Shown here one piece after another: positions 24,233 to 31,911 of a stretch of DNA of 64,000 nucleotides. The DNA is taken from contig NZ_KK366020.1 of NCBI RefSeq assembly GCF_000686805.1, forward strand, positions 62,001 to 126,000. Direction: 5' to 3'. The translations under genes and the position numbers were made by a program. Every line of letters starts with the position of its first letter. Position 1 is the first letter of the stretch. The stretch is from Bacillus sp. UNC41MFS5 (GTDB taxonomy: Bacteria > Bacillota > Bacilli > Bacillales_B > DSM-18226). The notes beneath the pieces were generated by a model, which worked only from the letters and a program-made list of their open reading frames with translations, was not told the origin of the DNA and ran no database searches.

Positions 24233-25471
24233 TTATGCTTTTTGTTCAGTTAATTTGATGACTTCGATAACAGTGTTAGTGGCTTTGATCATATTATCCA
24301 CGGAAATGAATTCATATTTACCGTGGAAATTTTCCCCGCCGGTGAAAATATTCGGTGTTGGCAGACCCATATAGGAAAGCTGTGATCCATCGGTGCCGCC
24401 GCGGATGGGTTTAACAATTGGCGTAATGCCAAGGCTCACCATCGCTTCATGAGCAATATCAACAATTTCCATCACCGGTATAATTTTCTCACCCATGTTG
24501 TAATATTGATCATTGAGTTCGAGTTGAATAGAGTCGCTGCCGTATTTGGACTTTAGTTCATTGACGATACCTTCAATCAACGTTTTACGTGCTTTGAAGT
24601 TGTCCATGTCATGGTCTCTGATAATGTAGTGGAGCTTGGTTAGTTCTACATCACCATTGAATGCTAACAGATGGAAGAAGCCTTCGTATCCTTCGGTATG
24701 TTCTGGTACTTCCTGTGCTGGGAGTTTGCTATGTAATTCCATCGCAATTTTCATCGAGTTGACCATTTTGTCTTTAGCGGAGCCTGGGTGAATATTATTT
24801 CCTTTGATTGTGACTTTCGCTGCAGCTGCGTTGAAACTCTCGTATTCTAATTCTCCAAGCGGACCGCCATCAACGGTATATGCATGCTTTGCATTGAAGG
24901 CCGCAACGTCAAACTTATGTGGTCCTCGGCCGATTTCTTCATCTGGAGTGAACGCAACGCGGACCTTACCGTGCTTTATTTCTGGATGGTTCAGCAGATA
25001 GGCCATGGCAGTCATGATTTCGGTGATACCGGCTTTGTTGTCTGCCCCTAGCAACGTTGTGCCGTCTGTTGTGATCAGGGTGTGGCCTTTATAGTCAGGA
25101 AGGCTTGGGAAATCCTTCGGTGACATCACTACTTTAAGTGCCTCGTTTAAGACGATTTCGCTCCCATCATAGTTTTCAACGATTTGCGGGTTCACGTTTT
25201 TCCCGGTAAAATCTGTGGCTGTGTCGACATGGGCAAGAAAGCCAATCGTTGGGACTTCCTTGTCTGTGTTTGACGGTAAGGTCGCCATCACGTATGCATT
25301 CTCGTCGATGGTGACTTCTTGCATTCCGATCGCTTGCAATTCTTCGACAAGCATCCGGGCTAACGTCCACTGCCCCTCAGTGGATGGACAAGTTTCGTTG
25401 TTTTCATTGGACTGGGTGTCCACTTTAACATAGGAAGTAAACCTTTCAATCAATTCGTTTTTCAATTCCAC
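24233..25471 (-). CDS. pepT: Peptidase T (tripeptidase)
   Basis: 412 aa, standard length for this M20B zinc aminotripeptidase, a cytosolic enzyme that removes the N-terminal residue of tripeptides. Metal and catalytic motifs: [11 protein letters not shown] (His, Asp), LGADNKAGI (bridging Asp), TPDEEIGRG (catalytic and metal Glu), [29 protein letters not shown] and the C-terminal [25 protein letters not shown] with ENFHGKYEF. The start is GTG at 25471, with GAGGAG four to five nt upstream. Alone, not in an obvious operon. Confidence 0.96.
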   Translation of the reverse strand: MELKNELIERFTSYVKVDTQSNENNETCPSTEGQWTLARMLVEELQAIGMQEVTIDENAYVMATLPSNTDKEVPTIGFLAHVDTATDFTGKNVNPQIVENYDGSEIVLNEALKVVMSPKDFPSLPDYKGHTLITTDGTTLLGADNKAGITEIMTAMAYLLNHPEIKHGKVRVAFTPDEEIGRGPHKFDVAAFNAKHAYTVDGGPLGELEYESFNAAAAKVTIKGNNIHPGSAKDKMVNSMKIAMELHSKLPAQEVPEHTEGYEGFFHLLAFNGDVELTKLHYIIRDHDMDNFKARKTLIEGIVNELKSKYGSDSIQLELNDQYYNMGEKIIPVMEIVDIAHEAMVSLGITPIVKPIRGGTDGSQLSYMGLPTPNIFTGGENFHGKYEFISVDNMIKATNTVIEVIKLTEQKA

Positions 25472-25568
25472 TACACTCCTCTTAATTGAGTTGAATTCAT
25501 GAATATCATATCACTATGAGAGAGCGGTTACACGTTTTATAGATGAGGTGGTGTTTAGTGGATGGGGT

Positions 25569-25745
25569 TAGTGGCGGATGCCCGGACTTTACTGGCGGAT
25601 AGCGGTAACTTACTGGCGATTGAGCTCTATTTACTGGCGGATAAGCCCGCATTACTGGCGAGAGCGAAAATAACTGGCGGATAAGCAACGAATACTGGCG
25701 GATAAGTTCCTGTTACTGGCGCATAGAAATCATTTACTGGCGACA
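25569..25745. repeat. Nine-unit tandem repeat with 21-bp period (ACTGGCGGATAAG)
   Basis: TGGCG cores begin at 25572, 25593, 25614, 25635, 25656, 25675, 25696, 25717 and 25738: every step is 21 bp except one of 19. The conserved part is ACTGGCGGATAAG; the other 7-8 bases vary freely. It fills the gap between pepT and the NERD gene, right at the NERD stop. A constant core with exact two-turn phasing suggests a DNA- or RNA-binding array rather than a protein-coding repeat. Confidence 0.85.
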
Positions 25746-26726
25746 CTATGGAATAAAAATTGTCTCCCGGCTATTAGATCTTAAGTCCATAAAATAGCAC
25801 CGATCTCGATAAGTTCCCTCACTTTGCAAATCCATACTCAGCAAAATACGCTTGGCTGTATGAATATCATCAACTCCCAAAAACTCCCGGCACTCCCGAT
25901 TTGTGATTTGCCGTTTAAATATCAAAGACCATTCGCGTAATGTCCTTTGGTGGGCAATGTGATCGACCACACCGCAATGTTGGCAGCACCATGTCCGGGG
26001 GTGCTTAATCATGCCAAACTTCCCGCATGTGTTGCACCTTACTCCAGGTCGGAAATCACTGAAAGGAATTGAGTATGATTCACATATTGGTTTAGGAATA
26101 AAAGGTTGATGACTTTTCAAAAGTTCAGCAGACAGCCAATTAAAGGTCGCTTGGTCCAACTTATTTCCATGTTGTGGGATGCTATTCAAAAATGAGGGAA
26201 TCAAACTGGGGAATAAAATTTTTGTGTTCTTAGGGGGAACAGCCACAATTTGTTTAGGATACGCCAATACAACGGCGCCGAATATCGGGATATCAATATT
26301 TCGACCCCATAGCCAATCGCAAATTAGTTCGCGATTACGCTCTAATTGGACAACCGGGCTCTCATACCCATCCTGGTGTCCATCCTCCTTTGTGCGGATC
26401 AGTTGAGGTGGATTATCCTTGAATTCCAGAACACAGCCAATATTCTTCACCTCTAATACCGTACCAAACCAAGGAGTAAGCACAAATGAATCCATTTGAA
26501 ACTGTTCACGCCATGCAGGAGATAAATCATGGAAAATATGGTGTTCCTCAGAAAACGGGTGCTTCTGGAAGACTTCAGCAACCCTCTCCTCTCCGCCAAT
26601 CCCCGCCTCGACGGACCCTCGTTTTGCCGCCAAGACTGGCTGGAGCGAATGGCTAACGGATAACCGCTGCTGCGCGGCAATTAATCCTTCCAACGTCAAT
26701 GATACATCTCTGGATTTTATTAAAAT
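25746..26726 (-). CDS. NERD-domain protein with C-terminal zinc ribbon, apparent ATT start
   Basis: 326 aa. The NERD (nuclease-related) domain spans about 40-160: GIGGEERVAEVF, the Asp in FQMDSFVLTPWFG and the EVKN in TVLEVKNIGC, as in restriction-fold nucleases. A zinc ribbon CNTCGKFGMIKHPRTWCCQHCG and a short helical domain follow. The usual start would be TTG at 26699, but that has no ribosome site. Nine codons upstream, ATT at 26726 has AGAGGTG exactly 7 nt before it and adds LIKSRDVSLTLEG, which resembles the normal N-terminus of this family. Role unknown; a DNA-processing function is inferred from the fold. Confidence 0.8.
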   Translation of the reverse strand: MLIKSRDVSLTLEGLIAAQQRLSVSHSLQPVLAAKRGSVEAGIGGEERVAEVFQKHPFSEEHHIFHDLSPAWREQFQMDSFVLTPWFGTVLEVKNIGCVLEFKDNPPQLIRTKEDGHQDGYESPVVQLERNRELICDWLWGRNIDIPIFGAVVLAYPKQIVAVPPKNTKILFPSLIPSFLNSIPQHGNKLDQATFNWLSAELLKSHQPFIPKPICESYSIPFSDFRPGVRCNTCGKFGMIKHPRTWCCQHCGVVDHIAHQRTLREWSLIFKRQITNRECREFLGVDDIHTAKRILLSMDLQSEGTYRDRCYFMDLRSNSRETIFIP

Positions 26727-26843
26727 CGTCCATCACCTCTGTAAAATAGTACCTTCAACCTGCATCGTAGCACATCCCCATAGGCCATACTATACATCAA
26801 ATAATCATTTCATATTTTTGTAAAAAATATAGCTTGACTGCTA

Positions 26844-26894
26844 TTGACCAGATGAGTCAACGGGAGTACAATGTGGTTGACTGATGTGGTCAAC
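26844..26894 (+). promoter_or_regulatory. Promoter with TetR-type operator
   Basis: TTGACC (26844-26849), 17-bp spacer, TACAAT (26867-26872). Immediately after the -10 lies GTTGAC-N7-GTCAAC (26876-26894), an inverted repeat of the kind used by TetR regulators to repress their own operon. A further TTGACT...AGTCAA pair overlaps the -35. Confidence 0.75.
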
Positions 26895-26918
26895 AATGAA
26901 AAAAGGAGGGCCGCAACC

Positions 26919-27542
26919 ATGTTTTCGAAGTTTCTCAACCTAGATAAAGAAAAACAAGATCGAATAATAAATGCTGCCATTAAGGAATTTGCCGAGAAAG
27001 GATATGACCGGGCATCGACCAATGAAATTGTCAAAGAAGCGGGTATTTCGAAGGGATTGCTGTTTCATTATTTTCAAAACAAGAAGCAATTGTTCTTATT
27101 CGTCTTTGATTACTGCTACGAACTCATAGTCGATGAATTTTACAAAAAAATTAATCTTCAAGAGACAGATTTCTTTAAACGAATGCGTCAAGCGATCATC
27201 GTCAAAATGGAAATGCTCTCAACTTATCCAGATATCTTTAAGTTCATCCAAGAGGTATTTATGGAGGACTCGGCTGAAATAAAGTTGGAATTTGATAAAA
27301 AGAAAGCAGAACTGACACATATCAATATCGAAAAGGCATATGAGGGAATTGATTTTTCGAAGTTTCGGGAGGATGTTGATCTCACGAAAATCATAAAAAT
27401 GATTAGCTGGACGTTTGAAAAAATGAGTGATGAGGCGATAGAAAAAGCAAAGTTGTCCCCGGGCCACGAGATTGATTATCAAACAATCCAAGCCGAAGCA
27501 GAGGCGTATTTTGAAGTCATGATTAAGTGTTTTTATAAATAA
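26919..27542 (+). CDS. TetR-family regulator of the adjacent ABC exporter
   Basis: 207 aa. N-terminal HTH (RIINAAIKEFAEKGYDRASTNEIVKEAGISKGLLFHYFQNKKQL) and an all-helical ligand domain. ATG 26919 has AAAGGAGGG 8 nt upstream; the frame is open further upstream but across the operator. It heads an operon with an ABC ATPase and two permeases, so it probably represses its own exporter and is released by a toxic or lipid-like substrate. The inverted repeat at 26876-26894 is the likely operator. Confidence 0.92.
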   Translation: MFSKFLNLDKEKQDRIINAAIKEFAEKGYDRASTNEIVKEAGISKGLLFHYFQNKKQLFLFVFDYCYELIVDEFYKKINLQETDFFKRMRQAIIVKMEMLSTYPDIFKFIQEVFMEDSAEIKLEFDKKKAELTHINIEKAYEGIDFSKFREDVDLTKIIKMISWTFEKMSDEAIEKAKLSPGHEIDYQTIQAEAEAYFEVMIKCFYK

Positions 27543-27585
27543 ACATTTGAGGTTAAATACCAACGAACATTAGGAGGGTGTCACG

Positions 27586-28470
27586 ATGAATGTAATTGAA
27601 ATTAACCATCTTACCAAGACCTATGGGAAATCAAGAGGGATCACTGACATTAGCTTTCATGTCGAAGAAGGTGAGATCTTTGGGTTCATTGGTCCAAACG
27701 GCGCGGGTAAATCAACAACGATTCGGACCCTTTTGTCGCTGATTTACCCAACAAGCGGCAGTGCCACTATTTTTGGCAAAGACTCTGTTCAATTTGCACC
27801 AGAAATTAAAAAGGAAATTGGTTATTTGCCTTCTGAAGTTTTTTACTATGACAATATGAAGGTTAAGGACCTATTAAAATATTCAGCTAGTTTTTATAAA
27901 AAAGATTGCAGTAAGAGAATCAAAGAATTGGCTGCGATTATGGACTTAGATCTCAATAAAAAAATTGATGACCTTTCCTTAGGAAATAAAAAGAAGGTTG
28001 GGATTGTTCAAGGGCTGCTCCATGAACCAAAGTTAATTATTCTCGATGAACCAACAAGTGGTCTTGACCCGCTGATGCAGCAGAAATTTTTTGAGCTTTT
28101 AGAAGAAGAGAATAAAAAAGGCGCAACGATTCTCTTTTCATCACATATCCTCAGTGAAGTGCAGCGACTATGTAACCGGGTGGCTATCATTAAAGAAGGT
28201 AAGATTGTTACGGTTGAAAAGATTAGTACTTTACAAGAAAACAACTATAAGAAGTTCAAAATGGAAACGACAGCGCCGCTGGATCCAAACTATTTCAACA
28301 TCAGCGGGGTTAACAATTTAGAAGTTAAAGACAACATTACCAGCTTTTTATTTAAAGGGAATATTAATGCCATCATGAAAAAACTTGCCGATATTGAGCT
28401 AGTGAATTTATGGATAGAAGAGCCAGACCTCGAGGAGATCTTTATGCACTATTATGAAAAGGAGGCCTAG
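27586..28470 (+). CDS. ABC exporter ATPase subunit
   Basis: 294 aa. Walker A GPNGAGKST, signature LSLGNKKKVGIVQGL, Walker B LIILDEPTSGLDP and the switch His in LFSSHIL are intact. The C-terminal ~70 residues form an accessory domain seen in drug and bacteriocin exporters. It lies 43 bp after the TetR gene and 6 bp before the first permease gene. It powers export by the two following membrane proteins; the substrate is unknown. Confidence 0.94.
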   Translation: MNVIEINHLTKTYGKSRGITDISFHVEEGEIFGFIGPNGAGKSTTIRTLLSLIYPTSGSATIFGKDSVQFAPEIKKEIGYLPSEVFYYDNMKVKDLLKYSASFYKKDCSKRIKELAAIMDLDLNKKIDDLSLGNKKKVGIVQGLLHEPKLIILDEPTSGLDPLMQQKFFELLEEENKKGATILFSSHILSEVQRLCNRVAIIKEGKIVTVEKISTLQENNYKKFKMETTAPLDPNYFNISGVNNLEVKDNITSFLFKGNINAIMKKLADIELVNLWIEEPDLEEIFMHYYEKEA

Positions 28471-28476
28471 AAAACT

Positions 28477-29274
28477 ATGAATATATTTTTTCATGAGTTG
28501 AGGGCGTATCGGAAATCCACAATCATCTGGTCTTGTTCGTTAGTGCTGATTATTGCTCTGTTTATGTCGTTTTATCCTGCTTTTGCAAAGGATGCAGAGG
28601 GCTTTCAAAAAATTATGGAAGGATATCCTGAGGCGATTAGAAATGCGATTGGTTTTAACCTCGGCAATTTCTTTACGATTCTAGGCTTCTATTGCTTTCC
28701 GTTATCGTTCATTACATTGTGCGGGGCGATTCAGGCGATGAACCTTGGCACAAGCATTGTCAGCAAGGAAGTCCGCGAGAAAACAGCAGATTTTCTGTTA
28801 ACAAAACCAGTTACGAGGACAGCGGTGCTTACATCGAAACTGGTGGCGGCTTTAGTCTCAATCGTCATTACCAATATTATTTATCTAGTTGTTACAATGA
28901 TCATGGTTTATCAAGTCAAGACAGATGATTTTAGCGTGAAAATATTACTGTTGCTTACGCTTACCTTGTTTTTTATTCAGTTGATTTTCCTTGCAGTCGG
29001 AATCATGATTTCAGTCATTGTTCCTAAGATTAAATCTGTCCTTTCCGTTTCACTAACAACCGTATTTGCATTCTACTTTTTGGGGATGTTTAGCAGCACG
29101 ACTGGGGAAGAAGCAAAACGCTATATTTCGCCATTTAAATATTTTGACACTGCCTATATCATCAATCATTCTGGCTATGAAGCGTCCTTTCTAGTTGCTG
29201 GGGCCGTTATTATCATTCTAGCAATTACGACAAGTTATTTTGTTTATCTAAAAAAGGATATCCATGCTGTATAG
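28477..29274 (+). CDS. ABC exporter permease 1
   Basis: 265 aa with six predicted membrane helices and an amphipathic N-terminus (MNIFFHELRAYRKSTIIWS). The conserved VSKEVREKTADFLLTKPVTRTAVLTSKL segment between helices is the coupling region typical of ABC2-type permeases. It is 6 bp after the ATPase gene. The next gene is a paralogue with the same layout, so the transporter is probably a heterodimer. Confidence 0.88.
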   Translation: MNIFFHELRAYRKSTIIWSCSLVLIIALFMSFYPAFAKDAEGFQKIMEGYPEAIRNAIGFNLGNFFTILGFYCFPLSFITLCGAIQAMNLGTSIVSKEVREKTADFLLTKPVTRTAVLTSKLVAALVSIVITNIIYLVVTMIMVYQVKTDDFSVKILLLLTLTLFFIQLIFLAVGIMISVIVPKIKSVLSVSLTTVFAFYFLGMFSSTTGEEAKRYISPFKYFDTAYIINHSGYEASFLVAGAVIIILAITTSYFVYLKKDIHAV

Positions 29275-29290
29275 CGAAGGAGGTTAGGTT

Positions 29291-30091
29291 ATGAATATAT
29301 TTGTAAAAGAACTGAAATCGTATCGGAAGTCGCTGATTTTTTGGAGCATCGGTGTTTTCCTTATGGTAGCATCAGGAATGGCTAAATATGCTGCGTATTC
29401 CTCATCGGGTCAATCCATCAATGATTTGATGGCTGATTTGCCTAAATCGCTAAAGGCGGTCATGGGGGTTGGAGTGGTCGATTTATCGAAGATTAGCGGT
29501 TATTATTCATTATTGTATATATATTTGTTATTAATGGCGACGATTCATGCGGCGATGCTGGGTGCATCGATTATTGCGAAAGAAGAGCGTGACAAAACAG
29601 CGGAGTTTTTATTCGTCAAGCCAGTTTCCAGAACGAAGATTATTACAGCAAAACTGTTTGCTGCGTTCACGAATATCGTTATTTTTAATCTTGTTACCTT
29701 GATTTCATCAATAACTCTTATTGAAAAATACAACAACGCTGGTGAGGCAGTTAATGGTGAAATTGTCCTCACCCAGGTGGGCATGTTTATTTTACAAGTC
29801 TTGTTCTTAGTCATCGGCAGTGCGCTGGCTGCTGTAAAAAAGAGACCGAAAACAGCTCCATCGCTAGCAACGGGTATCCTGCTGTTAACATATATGTTAT
29901 CGATTGTGATTGATTTGAATGAGAACATGGAAGGCTTGAAATATTTAACCCCCTTTAAATATTTCGAGGCTAAGAATCTAATGTTAGGCAGTGGACTTGA
30001 ACCAATATATATTGTTATATCAGTAATCGTAACTGTCCTATTATTAGCGGTTACCTTCACTATTTATCAAAAGAGAGATTTGAATGCATAA
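29291..30091 (+). CDS. ABC exporter permease 2
   Basis: 266 aa, a paralogue of the preceding permease (MNIFVKELKSYRKSLIFWS at the N-terminus; IIAKEERDKTAEFLFVKPVSRTKIITAKL in the coupling region; LKYLTPFKYFEAKNL before the last helix). Six hydrophobic helices. Ribosome site AAGGAGG. It closes the TetR-ATPase-permease-permease operon and is followed by a terminator. Confidence 0.88.
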   Translation: MNIFVKELKSYRKSLIFWSIGVFLMVASGMAKYAAYSSSGQSINDLMADLPKSLKAVMGVGVVDLSKISGYYSLLYIYLLLMATIHAAMLGASIIAKEERDKTAEFLFVKPVSRTKIITAKLFAAFTNIVIFNLVTLISSITLIEKYNNAGEAVNGEIVLTQVGMFILQVLFLVIGSALAAVKKRPKTAPSLATGILLLTYMLSIVIDLNENMEGLKYLTPFKYFEAKNLMLGSGLEPIYIVISVIVTVLLLAVTFTIYQKRDLNA

Positions 30092-30093
30092 AC

Positions 30094-30122
30094 AGAGGCC
30101 TGATTTTTATCAGGCCTTTTCA
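30094..30122. terminator. Terminator of the TetR/ABC operon
   Basis: GAGGCCTGA, short loop, TCAGGCCTT then T-run; also placed to end the convergent lipoprotein gene. Confidence 0.88.
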
Positions 30123-30131
30123 TTTCAATGA

Positions 30132-30842
30132 TTATTTTTCCCGTGTCATTTTAATGAGGGTATTGATATCGCTTGAAAGCTTGCCATAGGAAGGATTTTT
30201 GGCCTTTATATTGGCTTTGATTCCATCAATCAGCGGCAATGCTTTAGGGCTTGTAATCGTTAAGACCTGAACATTGCCGTTAAAGGCTTTATCGATTACT
30301 TCCTTCGCTCGATCCAAATTATCATCATTATTCAACTTGTCGGGGTCAACCCCGTCAAGATTCCCCTTGCCTGACAAGCCAGAGGTGCTTTTTAGCACCT
30401 TATTTTGAAGCTCATCATAACGAGTCGAGGTCACTTCTTGTTTGGCACGTGCCAAAATAACGGTGTCATCTAGGACAAATACTTTAATCCCAGGGATGCC
30501 CTCTCCAGAAAGGCGAGATTCCAAATGGGAGGATATTCCACCGTCATGAAGGCTGGAGCTGCCAATCAAACTATATACATTAGTGCCTACTCCTTCGGTT
30601 GTTTGGCTGTTGCGATTGGTTGTACTTTTCTTTGATCTATCTACGCTTGGGATTACATTGACACTATTTTGATTGTGGACATGCCCATTTCCTTTGTTGT
30701 TCACCGACTGGTCATGATAGTTGATATTTTCTGCAGCCCCTACTTCATTTTCCTTTATTCCGTTTTGACTTGCACAAGCCGTTAGCATCAACACCGCACC
30801 AAAGAATGGGATGCCCCAGATTTTCCATTTTCTTTTCAACAT
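30132..30842 (-). CDS. YhcN/YlaJ-family sporulation lipoprotein
   Basis: 236 aa. A lipoprotein signal with lipobox LTAC (Cys23) is followed by an Asn/Ser/His-rich low-complexity linker (about 30-90) and a C-terminal Spore_YhcN_YlaJ domain. Features of the domain include HLESRLSGEGIPGIKVFVLDDTVILAR and AKEVIDKAFNGNVQVLTITSPKALPLID. Family members are found in forespore membranes or mature spores; their precise activity is unknown. Ribosome site AAAGGAGG. It supports the view that the organism sporulates. Confidence 0.88.
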   Translation of the reverse strand: MLKRKWKIWGIPFFGAVLMLTACASQNGIKENEVGAAENINYHDQSVNNKGNGHVHNQNSVNVIPSVDRSKKSTTNRNSQTTEGVGTNVYSLIGSSSLHDGGISSHLESRLSGEGIPGIKVFVLDDTVILARAKQEVTSTRYDELQNKVLKSTSGLSGKGNLDGVDPDKLNNDDNLDRAKEVIDKAFNGNVQVLTITSPKALPLIDGIKANIKAKNPSYGKLSSDINTLIKMTREK

Positions 30843-30967
30843 AAAAATGCCTCCTTTTTTTAAAATTATTTTCTCCGCTGCTATTTCTAAGTATGAGTGG
30901 ATTATTTTGGGAACATATTAAAATTAGTTGATTGAGAATAATGTCGAAAAATCATGGAGGTTTAAAA

Positions 30968-31711
30968 ATGGCTGAAGAACAAAAACAGAATTCTGAAACC
31001 TTATCAAGAAGAAAGTTTTTACGCAATACAGGCTTCACTGTTGGCGGTCTAGCTGTTGGTGGTGTCTTGGGCAGTCTCATCCCTCGAAAGAATAATACTG
31101 AAGAAAAAACAACAACTACGACCAAGACAGAAAATTTTAATCAGGCGTTGATGTATTTTACACCTGAACAGTTCCAGTTAACTGAGGCTGCAACTGAACG
31201 AATTTTCCCAGAAGATGAGTCTGGACCAGGTGCAAAAGCACTTGGGGTAGCTTTCTTCATTGACCACCAGTTAGCTGGCGATTGGGGCTTTAATGCTCGG
31301 GAATATATGCAGGCTCCTTTTTATAAAGGAGAAAAAGTCCAAGGATACCAAGGCCGCTTAAGGCGCAGGGATATCTTTGATATTGGCTTAAGGGAACTTC
31401 AAAATCACAGTATGGCGGTACATAAGAAGAAATTCACCGAACTAAAAGGTGAAGAACAGGATGCCATTTTGGGTGATTTTGAGCAGGATAAGGTGAATTT
31501 AACGACTATCTCCCCAAGTGGATTTTTCCTGATGCTGAGAAGCGCTACGCTAGAAGGAGCCTATAGTGATCCACTCTATGGAGGAAATCGAAATATGGAC
31601 GGCTGGAAAATGCGAAACTATCCAGGCAGTCAAATGGCATACACAGATGTTATTGAAAAAGACTTTAAGAAAATAAATCCGCAAAGCTTAAAAAACCATT
31701 TGAATCACTAA
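30968..31711 (+). CDS. Gluconate 2-dehydrogenase subunit 3-family protein (Tat-exported)
   Basis: 247 aa. A twin-arginine signal (SRRKFLRNTGFTVGGLAVGGV) precedes the subunit-3 domain (FTPEQFQLTEAATERIFPEDESGPGAKALGVAFFIDHQLAG, YGGNRNMDGWKMRNYPGSQ). Subunit 3 acts as the small partner that carries the flavoprotein subunit across the membrane. I chose ATG 30968 because TGGAGG is 7-8 nt upstream. The flavoprotein gene follows after a 150-bp dispersed repeat, so the pair probably forms a membrane-associated sugar or polyol dehydrogenase. Confidence 0.9.
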   Translation: MAEEQKQNSETLSRRKFLRNTGFTVGGLAVGGVLGSLIPRKNNTEEKTTTTTKTENFNQALMYFTPEQFQLTEAATERIFPEDESGPGAKALGVAFFIDHQLAGDWGFNAREYMQAPFYKGEKVQGYQGRLRRRDIFDIGLRELQNHSMAVHKKKFTELKGEEQDAILGDFEQDKVNLTTISPSGFFLMLRSATLEGAYSDPLYGGNRNMDGWKMRNYPGSQMAYTDVIEKDFKKINPQSLKNHLNH

Positions 31712-31861
31712 GAAAAGTGGAAGCGCCCGTTTAGCGGCGTATGGCCTGGAGCGCTCCAACCGAGATAAAGGAAACACGAAGAGCCGGAGGTGATTCGATG
31801 TTGACTTATCGTAGGGCGGAGAGCGAAGGACACTAGCCGCTGGGCGCTGGAGCTAGACAGT
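31712..31861 (+). repeat. Dispersed repeat family A, long form, inside an operon
   Basis: Begins AGAAAAGTGGAAGCGCCC and ends GGGCGCTGGAGCTAGACAG; inverse of 22813-22965. It has inserted between the two dehydrogenase subunit genes without an evident terminator. Confidence 0.78.
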
Positions 31862-31911
31862 GATTAAATTTCAATGATTCATTTCTAACTACGATGAGGC
31901 AGGTGGCAGCG

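Noticed and set aside
25506..25688. Open frame across the 21-bp array encoding PPV-rich heptapeptides on the minus strand
   Set aside because: It arises because 21 is a multiple of three; its only start is a TTG inside the repeat with no ribosome site, and the 19-bp step breaks the register.
25569..25745. 21-bp array as a CRISPR
   Set aside because: The conserved part is about 13 bp and the variable part 7-8 bp, far below CRISPR repeat and spacer sizes, and no cas genes are present.
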